From Aegilops tauschii subsp. strangulata (Eukaryota > Streptophyta > Magnoliopsida > Poales > Poaceae): DNA of 64,000 bases. Shown one piece after another: positions 1-11,360 of this stretch; the first letter of the stretch is position 1; every line of letters begins with the position of its first letter. Both the position numbers and the translations under genes were made by a program. The stretch covers positions 45,199,290 to 45,263,289 of the forward strand of contig NC_053039.3 in NCBI RefSeq assembly GCF_002575655.3. Reading direction: 5' to 3'. Under the pieces are notes generated by a model. It was not told where the DNA came from. It was given only the letters and a program-made list of their open reading frames with translations, and did not search any database.

Positions 1-893
1 TGCGATATTGGCTTGCTAATCTTGCCTGGTCTAACAATTAAGGCCCATTGTAAGGGCATTGTGTGACTTGCGACGCCGAAAATCGTGATGTGTGAATGCG
101 TGACTTGTGGAAGCATGTTTGTCACCAATAAGAGATGTGTGTGCACGCATGTCCAGCCAAGTAAACGAGCCAAGAATTCTCCACCATTCGCCGTCGTTGA
201 TCATCAGTCGAGCCGTTCAATTCCCGTTCTCATACTAGTTTGAACTTTGTTTGGATCGTCTCTGAAGCAACATGCAAGTCATACGCGTATGCACAACTTG
301 TCACGAGTGTCTTTGTTTCTATTGACTAGTTTTATAGCCGCCGCATTATTATCGATGCAAAGTAGAGTAGCAAATTTGCCTGGCCATGATGATCAAGCAT
401 GTCCTTTCTAATTTTTTTTTTAATTGTTTGGGATGCCTCGGCAAATAATTGAGTGGTCATACCACCAAGTTGCAATTGGCCCTATGTAATCCTATAGATA
501 GGTCCATGTGGACACGCTGCTTGATCCCATACACACGCTGCTTGATCCCGTACGCATCTACTACATCATGAATATTTTAAAGAACAAAAAATGGCATTTC
601 GATTTTGCATGTACAGTCCCAATGGTACTTTTTGGCCTCAAGTTTATATGGTTAACTAAATATAAACTTTGTAGCATGAATCCATTCTAATGGTAAAAAT
701 TCAATAGTGTTTTACTATTAATTATTGGCCGAAGGTATTTTTTATATGATTATATGCGATCTGGGCTGAATGCAGCTATGCAGCCTTGGCTTAGGAATGC
801 AGTGTCTTGGAAGATGCCACCAGTGAAGAGACATATATATAATTTTGGGTTTTTCTTGTTTGACAAGTAGTAGCGTGCATATAATTATCTGAA
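1..893. other. Intergenic DNA, no gene recognised
   Basis: AT-moderate sequence without a long open frame, terminal repeats or RNA gene that I can recognise. The short frame at 508-690 has no similarity I know. The last 15 bases (879-893, atataattatctgaa) are the left copy of the target-site duplication of the retroposon that follows. Confidence 0.6.
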
Positions 894-2157
894 GCTAGCA
901 CCCACCCCCGCGTCGCCAACCCTAGGCGACACGGGGGGCGACCACGCCGCCGGCCCTAGGCCCCTCCCCTCGCCTCCTCCGTCCTGCCGCCGCCTGAGGT
1001 CTTACCGGCGAAGCCTGGCCTATGATGGCGGCGGCGGGGCCTTATCCCTCGCGCGGTGGTGGCGGCGCATCGTTCGACGAAGATCCGGCGGCAAGGAGCG
1101 GCGGGATCCCTAAGGCATGCGCGATGGCGGCGTCAGCGGAGGTGCACCCTCCCCGCGGCGGAGTCGCCCCTGTGGCGGCGGCCGAGATTGCCGATCTGGT
1201 CTTGCCCAGATGGGCTTGGGCGGGCCGACGGTTCCGGTGTGCATCTACAGGCGAGCGCGGTGGGCCTGACGGCGCCGGCTGTAGGCACCGTGGTGGTGCC
1301 ATGGCCAGTCAGGTGGCGGCGGCCTGGATCCCTTTTGTCCAGGCCCCGACAGAGATGGCGGCAGTCCATGCACGAGATGCTAGAGGGAGGATCGTCGAAC
1401 AGATCTGGGTGAAAACCTGCGCTCGGCTAGCTGCCAATGTCGGCGGTGGCGGCGCTGTCTGCGTCGTTCCCTTCTTGAAAGCATCGCCGTGGAGAAGTTC
1501 AAGGCCACTCTATGCTACCTCCGGGGGAAACCCTAAATCAGTAGATCAGATGACGGCGGCGCTATGGTGTCGTTTCCCTCTTGGGGGCGTCATTCGTGAA
1601 GGTGTACACAGACCGAGGGACCAGTGGAAGGCTTTTTGGTGGAGCGGTGCTTCAGCTTACACATTGATGGCGGCGGATCTCGGCGGCATGGCGCCGTGAA
1701 GATTCGACGTCTGATGCGCGGAGATGGACTCGCGCAGGGAGGTGGCGTTGTCTGGCGTCGTGGTGGCGTCGACGGCAGCTAGACCGGGCAAGGTTGATGC
1801 AGCAGTACAACACTAAAGATGGATTGATGGCAGGTGGCTGCGGCGGCCTCATACCTGGCAGGCGTCCTGGTTGAGAAGTGTGCCGGACTGGTGGGTGCCC
1901 CATACCCGGCAGGCGTCCTGGTTGGGATCTCAGGTCTTAGATGGTAGGTTTGGCTGCGAGGTCTGTTTTGGTATTAGGCCCAGACTATCAGCATCCCTTC
2001 ATCAACTGGATAGAAGTAGCGACAAATATTGCCTAAACGGTGGCTTTAGTCTGACTGTTGTATGACTTTCTAAGGTCTTGTGTGAATAATCAATAAAGTG
2101 GCTGCATGCATCGTCCAGATGCAGAGGCCGGGGGTCCTTCTCCATTTCTAAAAAAAT
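894..2157 (+). mobile_element. Non-coding GC-rich retroposon (non-LTR type) with 15-bp TSD
   Basis: A 1.26-kb segment is bounded by a perfect 15-bp direct repeat, atataattatctgaa, at 879-893 and 2158-2172. It ends in a short A-run (about 2150-2156), as expected for LINE-driven target-primed reverse transcription. The 5' part is GC-rich (gcgtcgccaaccctaggcga near 910). The 3' part has an aataaa signal near 2090 and the gatgcagaggccggggg motif near 2117, which I recognise from the 3' ends of grass retroposons. The long GC-rich frames inside (for example 1022-1699) have no RT or endonuclease motifs, so it is non-autonomous. A related copy lies at 35611-37693: both share a stretch with ggggaaaccct followed by tgtcgtttccc and cttgggggc. 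Family name unknown to me. Confidence 0.8.
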
Positions 2158-2172
2158 ATATAATTATCTGAA

Positions 2173-3691
2173 AGTGCAACTGAGAGTGACATTGTAAAAA
2201 ACGAACAAATCGGTAGTGTCTATCGAGTTCCTGTTGACTTTTCTCGCTTAGAATTAGAAACACTGTTTTTTCCGCAAGATATAGGTTGTGTGACGTTGTG
2301 GAGGTATTGACGTGCAAGCAATGATAGTAGCCGCCGCTCCGATATCCCAAATCAGAGTTTGGCTGGCTGTTCAATTCCAAATCATCGCAGTGGTAAGTGT
2401 ATTCAGTGCAAGTGGTGTTGCTGCTGCATGTGCCAAGACCGACGATCAAAGTCTTGCCTTTTCACACCAACTTTTTCTTGTTAGCAGGGCCCTCTTTCCA
2501 ATTTAAAAGGTGATGCATGCATGCACATTCATATAATCTCCATCGTTTGATCTAACTGTCTACATTCGTGTGATGTGTCCGCAGATTAAGAGTACTAGTC
2601 GTCAGTCTGTGCATTCGCACGGGTTAGACTCATAAGTTATTATAGTTTTATCTAATAATCATTTTAACTTTGTTCTGTGATCAAACTTATGCAATGATAT
2701 ATTTACTTTCATTTTGCAACCTACTGGGATTGCTGGATTATTGTACTTACCAACATTGTCATGCAATAGCTTATGTGGTTGTAAAAAGATGCAGTACTCC
2801 CTGCAAAAAAAAAGATGCAGTACATAATTATCATCTTTTATTTGAGAAATTATTACACCAAATCAATCTGATGCTAATATGTATGCACAGGTATAAACCG
2901 ATGCTAACATTAAATTCTTGCAAAATTTAGCACTAAAAAAATGCAAGATAACATGCTTGTGTACAATAATGTTAAACTTTACAAAGGTTGCAATCTTCTG
3001 ATTAAATTATACTGCGACCAAAGTAATCTTCGATGATGATAGTAACCCACAAAGCTCGAAAAATAGTGCTGCTACACGGATTTCTATACTACGTTTATTC
3101 ACGAATATAATATATCAAGAACTTGTTGATTACTAATATTGTGATATTTGGTTATTGTCAGTTATGTATAATCTATATTTACAGAAGTACATATTTGCCA
3201 GAGAATTCGAAGGGTGGTTGTATATTCTCATATTAGTATAACCAAAATCATTCTTCAATAGCTTGTGTTGTGGAAAAATTCTTAAAATAATCATAACCTT
3301 AAATTTCCTTCGGCAAATTCGTGCTAAATTGATACGGTTATAATCTGATGCTAATATTTGAAATTTCATGAACAAATTAGCACCGACCAATTGCATATAA
3401 AAAGACCACACTTGTCCATTATTACTCAACAATCTTGGCAAATTGTTTAACGTCACAACCCAATCTCAATCAATAGTCTTTCCACATATTTTTTGTATCA
3501 TCGTGTTTCATTATAGATGTCGACAGAACATATAATTTCTGGTATATATTTTCTGGTATATATCAAAATGCACCAAAGAAAATGACCTATTAATTAATAC
3601 ATAGATGTATATATTTTCTGGTAGTCGACAATGTTCACGTAACAAAGTTTGCAGTAAAGCCTTCACTATATGTTTTACCTTCTCATGCCAT
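2173..3691. other. AT-rich intergenic DNA, no gene recognised
   Basis: AT-rich DNA with short unsupported frames only. A small hairpin at 2604-2630 (agtct/agact and gtgc/gcac stems followed by ggg) recalls a Helitron 3' end, but I could not find a partner end or a CTRR terminus, so no element is called. Confidence 0.5.
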
Positions 3692-3694
3692 AAA

Positions 3695-3975
3695 CACTAG
3701 TAGAAAACAGGGCTTTGGGCCAGGCTGGGCCAGCCCATTAGTCCTGGTTCAGTCACGAACCGGGACCCATGGGGGCAACGGTCCCGGTTCGTGAGGCAGC
3801 CGGGCCTCGTGGGGCATTGGTCCCAGTTCGTCTGGACCCTTTGGTCCCGGTTCCAGACACGAACCGGGACCAATGTGCCTCGCTCCTGGCCCACAACCAT
3901 TGGTCCCGGTTCGTGGCTGGAACCGGGACCAAGGGGGGTCGTTTAGTCCCGGTTCCAGCCACGAGCCGGGACCAA
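3695..3975. repeat. CACTA 5' terminal inverted repeat and subterminal palindrome array
   Basis: The terminus cactagtagaaaacagggc is followed by repeated units in both orientations: ggtcccggttcgtg and cacgaaccgggacc, at about 3745-3790, 3835-3870, 3900-3935 and 3945-3975. In En/Spm-type elements such arrays bind the element's own DNA-binding protein; that role is inferred here. Confidence 0.88.
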
Positions 3976-3979
3976 TGAG

Positions 3980-3995
3980 ATGCCTATATATACCC
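3980..3995 (+). promoter_or_regulatory. Putative TATA box of CACTA gene 1
   Basis: tgcctatatatacccc lies immediately downstream of the subterminal array and upstream of the first gene. The position fits a core promoter controlled by proteins bound to the array. Confidence 0.55.
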
Positions 3996-4388
3996 CCTCA
4001 CCCGCGAGCAGGGCACTCCACTGCTCTGTTTTTCTGGCCGGCCGTTGGAGAGCTTTGTGATGCTCTAGCTCACCTCCTATGCACATGAGGTGTTCGATGA
4101 AATGCCCGAGCCATACTTAAGCTTTCTCCTCTCAAAGATCCTTGTCCAAACTCCATTTTCCTCAAGATTTGTCTAGGTTTGGCAGTCCGTGATCCTGTCC
4201 CGTCCCTGTCCTCACCGCCGTCGATCGCCCGCGCCGATCTCGTTGTCGGCACCGATCTCGTCGCCGGCACCACCGTGGTGAGCCTCTTGATCTTATCTTC
4301 TTTCTAAAAAAAGTTCTTACTTGTATGATTTAATTAGGTACTTGTGTAATTTTCTTACTTTTATTATTTTTTGTTATTATATAGTGCG

Positions 4389-4825
4389 ATGGTTTTGGTA
4401 TCCGCCTCCGTCGGCCCTCGTCCTGTCTATGATTCGGATGTGGTATATATTATCTTTTATAACTATTTGGTTCATTTATTGTTTATGAAAATTATGCTGA
4501 CCAACGTGACATAGATTTTTTTATCTACGAGGTATGCGAACCGGAAATTCCAACCGACCCTATTGTCAAGAGGTTAAATTTAGTTGAAGAAGTAAACAAT
4601 TACTTGAAGAAAAAATTAAAAAAAATTGGGGTGGAGAAGATGATATTGGAGTGGCATGTTGCGGATGTCGTCGATGATCACAAGATCAAGATGGATGCAA
4701 TGCGCTTGAAGATTAGAAAATATGCCATTCATACCGAGGCTTGGTATCATTATGTCGTTGGATCAATTGTTACCTTGGTTGCGATTATGATCGCATTTGT
4801 TGTTGCATTGAAATGTTTTACATAG
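4389..4825 (+). CDS. Small CACTA ORF with C-terminal membrane segment (two probable exons)
   Basis: A possible start ATG lies at 4389 with a short first exon to about 4442 (gatgtg followed by gtatat). A second coding stretch is open in one frame from about 4502 to the TAG at 4823-4825. It encodes an acidic then lysine-rich helical part (LVEEVNNYLKKKLKKI) followed by a hydrophobic segment of about 20 residues near the C-terminus (GSIVTLVAIMIAFVVALKCF). I recognise this small ORF as a recurring companion upstream of the transposase in Triticeae CACTA elements, but know of no function. Its second part has no stop or frameshift, unlike the transposase behind it. The exon boundaries are my guess from splice-like motifs, and it may instead be the 5' part of the transposase transcript. 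Confidence 0.5.
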
Positions 4826-4975
4826 TTTCAATGTATGGTTTAATTAGATGCTCTGGAGAACTATGTATGTACTTTGGTTTTAATGTGATGATGAACTTCT
4901 ATTAATTTGGTCACTTATCTATTCATGATGTTCTGTAATGGTTTTGACACACTTAATTACATATAATGCACGCAG

Positions 4976-7900
4976 ATGAACCGGCAATGGATGTACGGTA
5001 ACAGACGCACCTCCGAGTACATTGAGGGCCTGCATAATTTTCTCGCAGTGGCTGAGGCAAACAATGGTTTTATGTGTTGTCCATGCCCTAGCTGTGGGAA
5101 TACGAGGTCTTACTTTGACTCGAAAACCCTTCACACCCACCTGCTTTATAAGGGTTTCATGCCATACTATAATGTTTGGACCAAGCACGGAGAAATCGGG
5201 GTTATGATGGAAGACATCGAAAAGAATAGGATGATGACAACTATGTGCCCCCTGAATACGGTGATGCTGCAACGGGGGAAGCTGAAGATCAAGAGGAACC
5301 AAACGATGTGCCCGATGTTGATCTTCGCCGGGTCATTGTTGATGCAAAGAGACAGTGCGAAAGTGAAAAGGAGAAGCTGAAGTTTGATCGCATGTTAGAG
5401 GATCACAGAAAAAGTTGTATCCCAATTGCGAAGATGGCAACACAAAGCTCGGTACCGTACTGGAATTGCTGCAGTGGAAGGCAGGGAATGGTGTACCTGA
5501 CAAAGGATTTGAGAAGCTACTGAAAATATTGAAGAAGAAGCTTCCAAAGGATAACGAATTGCCCGACAGTACGTACGCATCAAAGAAGGTTGTATGCCCT
5601 CTAGGATTGGAGGTGCAGAAGATACATGCATGCCCTAAGGACTGCATCCTCTACAGCGGTGCGTATGAGGATTTGAACGCATGCCCGGTATGTGGTGAAT
5701 TGCGGTATAAGATCAGACGAGATGACCCTGGTGATGTTGACGGCGAGCGCCACAGGAAGAGGGTTCCTGCCAAGGTGATGTTGTATGCTCCTATAATACC
5801 ACGGTTGAAACGTCTATTCAGAAACAAAGAGCATGCCAAGTTGATGCAATGGCACAGAGAGGACCGTAAGAAAGATGGGAAGTTGAGAGCACCCGCTGAT
5901 GGGTCGCTGTGGAGAAAAATCGAGAGAAAGTACTGAAAGGAGTTTGCAGGTGATGCAAGGAACGTATGGTTTGGTTTAAGTGCGGATGGCATTAATCCTT
6001 TTGGGGAGCAGAGCAGCAATCACAACACCTGGCCCGTGACTCTATGTATCTATAACTTTCCTCCTTGGCTGTGCATGAAGCGGACGTTCATTATGATGCC
6101 AGTTCTCATCCAAGGCCCTAAGCAACCCGGCAACGACATTGATGTGTACCTAAGGCCATTAGTTGAAGAACTTTTACAGCTGTGGAATGGAAACGGTGTA
6201 GGTGTGTGGGATGAGCACAAACAGGAGGAATTTGACCTACATGTGTTGCTGTTTGTAACCATCAATGATTGGCCTGCTCTCAGTAACCTTTCAGGACAGA
6301 GAAACAAGGGATACCACGCATGCACGCACTGTTTAGATGACACCGAAAGTATATACCTGGACAAATGCAGGAAGAATGTGTACCTGGGGCATCGTCGATT
6401 TCTTCCGACCAACCATCAATGTCGAAAGAAAGGAAAGAATTTCAAAGGCGAGGCAGATCACCAGAAGAAGCTCGGCATCCGTACCGGTGATCACATACTT
6501 GCTATGGTCAATGATTTACAAGTAATCTTTGGAAAGGGTCCCGACGGACTATCTGTTCCGAATGACTCTGAGGGACGCGCACCCATGTGGAAGAAGAAAT
6601 CTATATTTTGGGACCTACCCTACTGGAAAGACCTAGAGGTCCGCTCTTCAATCGACGTGATGCACGTGATGAAAAATCTTTGCGTGAACCTGCTAGGCTT
6701 CTTGGGCGTGTATGGCAAGACAAAAGATACACCGGAGGCACGAGAGGACCAGCAACGTGTGCACGAAAAAGACGGCATGCCTCCAAAGCAGTATGAAGGT
6801 CCTGTCAGCTACGCTCTTACCAAAGAAGAGAAGGAAATCTTCTTTGAATGCCTGCTCAGTATGAAGGTCCCGTCTGGCTTCTCGTCGAATATAAAGGGAA
6901 TAATAAATATGCTAGAGAAAAAGTTCCAGAACCTAAAGTCTCGTGACTGCCACGTGATTATGACGCAACTGCTTCCGGTTGCATTGAGGGGGCTTCTACC
7001 AGAAAACATTCGATTAGCCATTGTTAAGCTATGTTCATTCCTCAATGCAATCTCTTAGAAGGTGATCGATCCAGAAATCCTACCAAGGTTAAGGACTGAT
7101 GTGGCGCAATGTCTTATTAGTTTCGAGCTGGTGTTCCCACCATCCTTCTTCAATATCATGACGCACGTCCTAGTTCATCTAGTCAACGAGATTGTCGTTC
7201 TGGGCCCTGTATTTCTACACAATATGTTCCCCTTTGAGAGGTTCATGTGAGTCCTAAAGAAATATGTCCGTAACCGCGCTAGGCCAGAAGGAAGGATCTC
7301 CATGGACCATCAAACAGAGGATGTCATTGGGTTTTGTGTTGACTTCATTCCTGACCTTAAGAAGATTGGTCTCCCTCAGTCGCTGTATGAGGGGAGACTG
7401 ACTGGAAAAGGCACACTAGGAGGGGACTCAATAATATGTAGGGACGGGCATTCTTGGTCTCAAGCACACTACATAGTTCTACAGAACTCTACCTTGGTGA
7501 CCGCGTATGTCGATGAACACAAGAACATTCTGCGCTCCAAACACCCGGAGCAGTATGACGACTAGATTACATGTGAACACATCAGGACTTTCGACAGTTG
7601 GTTACAAACACGTCTCAGGGGTGACAACACTGTTTCTGATGAGCTGTACTCGTTGGCCAGGGGACCATCTTCGACTGTATTGACTTACAAAGGGTACGAG
7701 ATAAATGGCAATACATTTTACACGATCGCCCAAGATCAAAAGAGCACCAACCAAAACAGCGGTGTCCGCTTTGATGCAGCAACCAAGAGGAGAAAGGACA
7801 CATATTATGGTTACATAGTGGACATAGGGGAACTTGACTACGGACATGATTTTAAGGTCCCTTTGTTTTAGTGCAAATGGGTCAATCTGTCAGGAGGCGG

Positions 7901-8270
7901 GGTACAGGTAGACCCACAGTATGGAATGACAACAGTGGATCTGAACAATCTTGGGTACACAGACGAACCATCGTCCTAGCCAATGATGTGGCACAGGTTT
8001 TCTATGTGAAGGACATGTCTACCAAACCGAGAAAAGGAAAAGATAAGGAAGCGAATACATCATACGATGAGCCAAAGCGCCACATAGTTCTTTCAGGAAA
8101 AAGAGACATCGTGGGATTGGAGGGCAAGACAGACATGTCTGAAGATTATGAAAAGTTCCATGAAATTCCTCCCTTCAAAAGTCAAGGCTGACCCAAGCAC
8201 CCTGTTAAACGATGAAGATTATCCTTGGTTACGGCGCAATAAGCAAAGGACACAAGCGAAGAAAAAGTGA
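4976..8270 (+). pseudogene. CACTA transposase (TNP2/TNPD-like), degenerate
   Basis: The coding part starts at ATG 4976, right after a splice acceptor (cacgcag). Parts recognised in order: a transposase-associated zinc-binding N-terminus (CPCPSCGNTRSYF, then HLLYKGF) at about 4980-5190; a Transposase_21 core (ACPVCGELRYKIRRDD near 5680; NDWPALSNLSGQRNKGYHAC near 6270; SSIDVMHVMKNLCVNLLGF near 6645); a DUF4218-like part (LLPENIRLAIVKLC near 6990; HNMFPFERFM near 7220); and a DUF4216-like end (ELDYGHDFKVPLF near 7835). It is broken by frameshifts near 5235, 5410, 7970 and 8180 and by in-frame stops at 5934 (TGA), 7056 (TAG), 7248 (TGA), 7563 (TAG) and 7869 (TAG). An intact relative would cut and paste CACTA ends; this copy cannot. 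Confidence 0.93.
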
Positions 8271-8334
8271 AGACTTTCTCTCCACCACTATTATGATGAT
8301 GCCTTTGATCTAGAATATCACAGCAGTTACATGT

Positions 8335-8891
8335 GAAGAAATGAAATGTCTTTTGTAACAGATGAGTTTCCGTATGAAACCCTGATACTTCGAAAGAGAT
8401 TGTCCGTTTTGTACACGAAGTGCATCTAGTTTTTGCCATAACCCTCTCAACTTTTTAACACATGCTATGTGGGTGAAATGATGATACCCTGCCAACTTTC
8501 AACCTTTTCAGAGTTCATTTGTAGTGCTTTTCAATTTCAGGGTCATTTAGCTTAAAAAATCAGTAAATGCATGAAAAATACCAGATGAAGTCAGAAAGGG
8601 TTGAAAATTGATGATGTGGCTTTGAATGGTTCATTTTGAACACACAAAAGTCTGGAGTTCAAATAAGTTCAAAAAAATGAAATTCCTTTGTAACAGATTG
8701 GTTTTCGTCCGAAACCATGATACTTCGAAAGAGATTGTCCATTTTGTACATGAAGTGCATCCAGTTTTTGCCATAACCCTCTCAACTTTTTAGCACATTC
8801 TATGTGGGTGAAATGATGATACCATGCCAACTTTCAACCTTTTCAGAGTTCATTTGTAGTGCTCTTCAATTTCAGGGTCATTTAGCTCAAA
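8335..8891. repeat. Direct repeat downstream of transposase, period about 335 bp
   Basis: A stretch of about 215 bp at 8335-8555 recurs at 8672-8891. Shared segments include gatacttcgaaagagattgt, ccataaccctctcaactttt and gtgggtgaaatgatgatacc. The copies differ at scattered positions, so this is an old tandem duplication in the 3' untranslated part of gene 1. Confidence 0.85.
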
Positions 8892-9515
8892 GAATGAACT
8901 AATAGAAAAAAATGAACTAATAGCAAAAAGAATGAACTAAAAATAATCAATTCAAATATTCTATTATGATCAACTAAAACAAAACTATAATATTCTTCAA
9001 TAGCAAAAAGAATCAACGAAAAAGCTTTTATAAAACTCTAATAGCAAAATGAATCAACTAAAATGCTTTTATAAACCTCTATTATTTTTGGAACTAAAAT
9101 TATATAAAATTTATGAAACTAAAATTATCAAAGTATTTTCTGTTAAAACATGAAAGCAAAAAGAATTTTCATAAAGAAATTTTTTGTTAGAAACTTCAAT
9201 AGTAAAAAGAATATCATAAGGAATTTTTTGTTAGAAACTAAAATAACAAAATCTGTTTTTGAATATAATGATAAAACATAGTAATATTAAATAGCAGGAA
9301 AAAGACTCCAAAATCTATTTTTGTAGTAAAGTTAATCACAAACTAGTGATTCACACAAATTTCAAAGAATTCAAATTTAAAAGCTAATGGCACTAACAGA
9401 AAGTGTATAATTTTTCTGACCTAATGGCAAAAAGAATTAAAAAAACAAAAAAAAACAAAAGAAAATAAATAATGCAAAAAACAAAACAAAAAACTAGAAA
9501 AAATAAAAAATGCCA
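8892..9515. other. A-rich spacer inside the CACTA
   Basis: Very A-rich sequence built from repeats of phrases such as aatagcaaaaagaat and atgaactaa, with no open frame. It separates gene 1 from the internal promoter region of gene 2. Confidence 0.6.
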
Positions 9516-9739
9516 CCTACTGGGCCACCACGGCCTGAATACGACTAGAAACCCCATTGGGCCAGGATTCAGGCCCGCAGAAGGCCCAGTTGGCCCACAT
9601 GCAGCGGAGTCTGAGATTAGGTCCGTAAGCTTGCATTTGAGAGGAGCTTGAGAGGGCAACGACAGTGGGGCTTATAAACCACTCCGAGCCCCTCTCAACT
9701 AGCGAGGTGGGACTAAACTTTTGGAAATGGGCAGCACAA

Positions 9740-9975
9740 GGCCTTTGGTCCCGGTTGGTAGCACCAACCGGGACGAAAGGGGTGCATTGGTACCGGTTCG
9801 TGGTACCAACTGGGACCAATGCCCCCTTTAGTCCCGGTTGGTGCCACCAACCGGGACCAAAGGTCCTTGTTTCCCGCCCTTTGGGCTGCTGAAAAGAGAC
9901 CTTTGGTCCCGGTTGGTGGCACCAACCGGGACTAAAGGGGGGCATTGGTCCCGGCCACGAACCGGGACCAAGGGC
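9740..9975. repeat. Internal array of subterminal-type palindromes
   Basis: Units such as tcccggttggtggcaccaac and its complement occur at about 9748-9776, 9789-9818, 9831-9860 and 9905-9935, and a unit of the terminal type (cacgaaccgggacc) lies at 9956-9970. The internal core is ggttggt rather than ggttcgtg, so most units are a variant of those at the element ends. The array lies directly upstream of a TATA box and a GC-rich leader, so it looks like the regulatory region of CACTA gene 2. Confidence 0.8.
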
Positions 9976-9977
9976 TT

Positions 9978-9990
9978 TCCTATATAAGTG
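9978..9990 (+). promoter_or_regulatory. Putative TATA box of CACTA gene 2
   Basis: tcctatataagtg follows the internal palindrome array by a few bases, mirroring the arrangement at 3980-3995 for gene 1. The GC-rich leader starts about 40 bases downstream. Confidence 0.55.
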
Positions 9991-10009
9991 GCACTTAGGA
10001 ATTTTTGCA

Positions 10010-10440
10010 GCAAGTTCTCACATTTCTCCCCGACGCCGACGCCCTGCGCCCTGACGCCCTGCTCCTCATCGCCGCGCCCTGCCCCGTCGCCGCCCGCTGC
10101 TCGTCGCCGTCGCCGGCCCTACCTTCTCGTCACCGTCGCCGCGCCCTGCACTGATGCCGTTGCCGCGCCCTGCCCCGTCGCCGTGCCCTGCCCCGAGCCC
10201 ATCCTTGTCATCACCGCCCCGAGCCCTCTCCTCGTCGCCGACGTGTCCTCGCCATGAGCGCCGCCCCGATCCCCTCCTCCTCCTATTCCTCCTTGTACTG
10301 GCCGCCGTCGCCGCGCCTTGCCCCGTCGCCGCGCCCTGTCGCCGACCCCGACGCCCTGCCGCCGACCCCGATGCCATCGGTGGCGAGCCACTGACCAAGG
10401 GGGTCAAGTGTGGCGACACCATGTGGGATAGATGAAGATG
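10010..10440 (+). other. GC-rich leader of CACTA gene 2
   Basis: A C-rich run of imperfect units (gccctgccccgtcgccg and similar) with open but low-complexity frames on both strands. I read it as 5' untranslated or leader sequence. It ends near tggcgacaccatgtgggata at 10411-10430. Confidence 0.5.
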
Positions 10441-10914
10441 AGGAGTGCATGGCATCGATTCCCCCCTCTGTCCAAAATATTTCTGAATTTACTGAATTTT
10501 TTGACAGTGCTAAACAGTGCACATCAAGTGTATGATGAAATGCCAAAAGGGCTCTAGGAATTTTAGGAATGTTTGAGAATTTTTGTGGTGACGCGTTGAT
10601 GCACAAAAGAGAGTCTGGAAAAGTTTGAGAATTTTTTGTCCAATTTAAATTGCGCTTTGACCATGGAGTTTGAATCTGGTCCAAATTTGAAGTGAATGAA
10701 ATTTGAAATTTTTGAACTATAGAACCAAATGTTTTTGGCGGAATGGGTTGTGGGTACTGTCAAATAGATGGAGTAATTTTTGTGGGTGCAAAGGAATTGG
10801 GGAGAATATATCTCCTTTGCAAATCAAAGGAAATATGAATAATTGAAATTCAATTTATTAAATATAAGAAAAATAATTACATAGTTAGAGATATTTGCAT
10901 AGTTCGAGATATTC
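10441..10914. other. Non-coding CACTA sequence, probable intron
   Basis: AT-rich DNA without a supported frame between the gene 2 leader and the low-complexity hairpin. I see no other structure in it. Confidence 0.4.
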
Positions 10915-11182
10915 ATGATCAAAAAGAAAAAGAAAAATAATTACATAGGAAGAAGGAAGAAGAAGAAAAAGAAGGAGAGGAAAAAGGAAAATAAGAAGAG
11001 GAAGAAGGAGAAGAAGAGGAGAAAACAAATAAAAAGAAGAAGAAGAGGAGAAAAAAATAAGAAGAGGAAGAAAAAAAGAGGAGAAGAAGAAAAAATTGAA
11101 TTATTCTATTTTTTCTTCTTCTCCTCTTTTTTTGTTCTTCTATTTTTTGTTCTTCTCCTCTATTCCTTCTTCTTCTCCTCTT

Positions 11183-11213
<31 letters not shown>

Positions 11214-11225
11214 ATTTTTTATCGG
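10915..11225. repeat. Purine tract and complementary pyrimidine tract forming a long inverted repeat
   Basis: About 180 bases of almost pure A/G on the top strand (gaagaagaaa, aggaggag) are followed by about 115 bases of almost pure T/C. The core is a perfect 26-bp inverted repeat, 11071-11096 against 11108-11133, with an 11-base loop. The outer parts pair imperfectly. Confidence 0.9.
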
Positions 11226-11360
11226 GAACGAGGGTGTCGAGGATCGCCGAGCGGTCGAGGGTCGGGAACTAGGGTAGAGGGTCGAGGTCGAGGATCGCCG
11301 AGGGGTCGAGGGTCGAGGTTCGAGGATCGCCGAGGGGTCAAGGGTTGAGGGTCGAGATTT
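11226..11360. repeat. Minisatellite of gtcgaggatcgccgag-type units
   Basis: Imperfect tandem copies built from gtcgagg, atcgccgag and gggtcgagg between the purine/pyrimidine repeat and the CLASSY-like hairpin. Non-coding as far as I can see. Confidence 0.8.

Noticed and set aside
1022..1699. 225-codon GC-rich frame
   Set aside because: Low-complexity Ala/Gly/Arg-rich product inside a retroposon, with overlapping frames open on both strands, as expected from GC-rich non-coding DNA.
2604..2630. Helitron 3' end
   Set aside because: Hairpin followed by ggg is suggestive, but no CTRR terminus in place and no 5' TC end found.
10066..10455. Arg/Gly/Pro-rich frames on both strands
   Set aside because: C-rich leader sequence of CACTA gene 2; low complexity.
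10915..11277. Lysine-rich 120-codon frame
   Set aside because: Translation of a GAA-type purine tract followed by its complement; not a gene.
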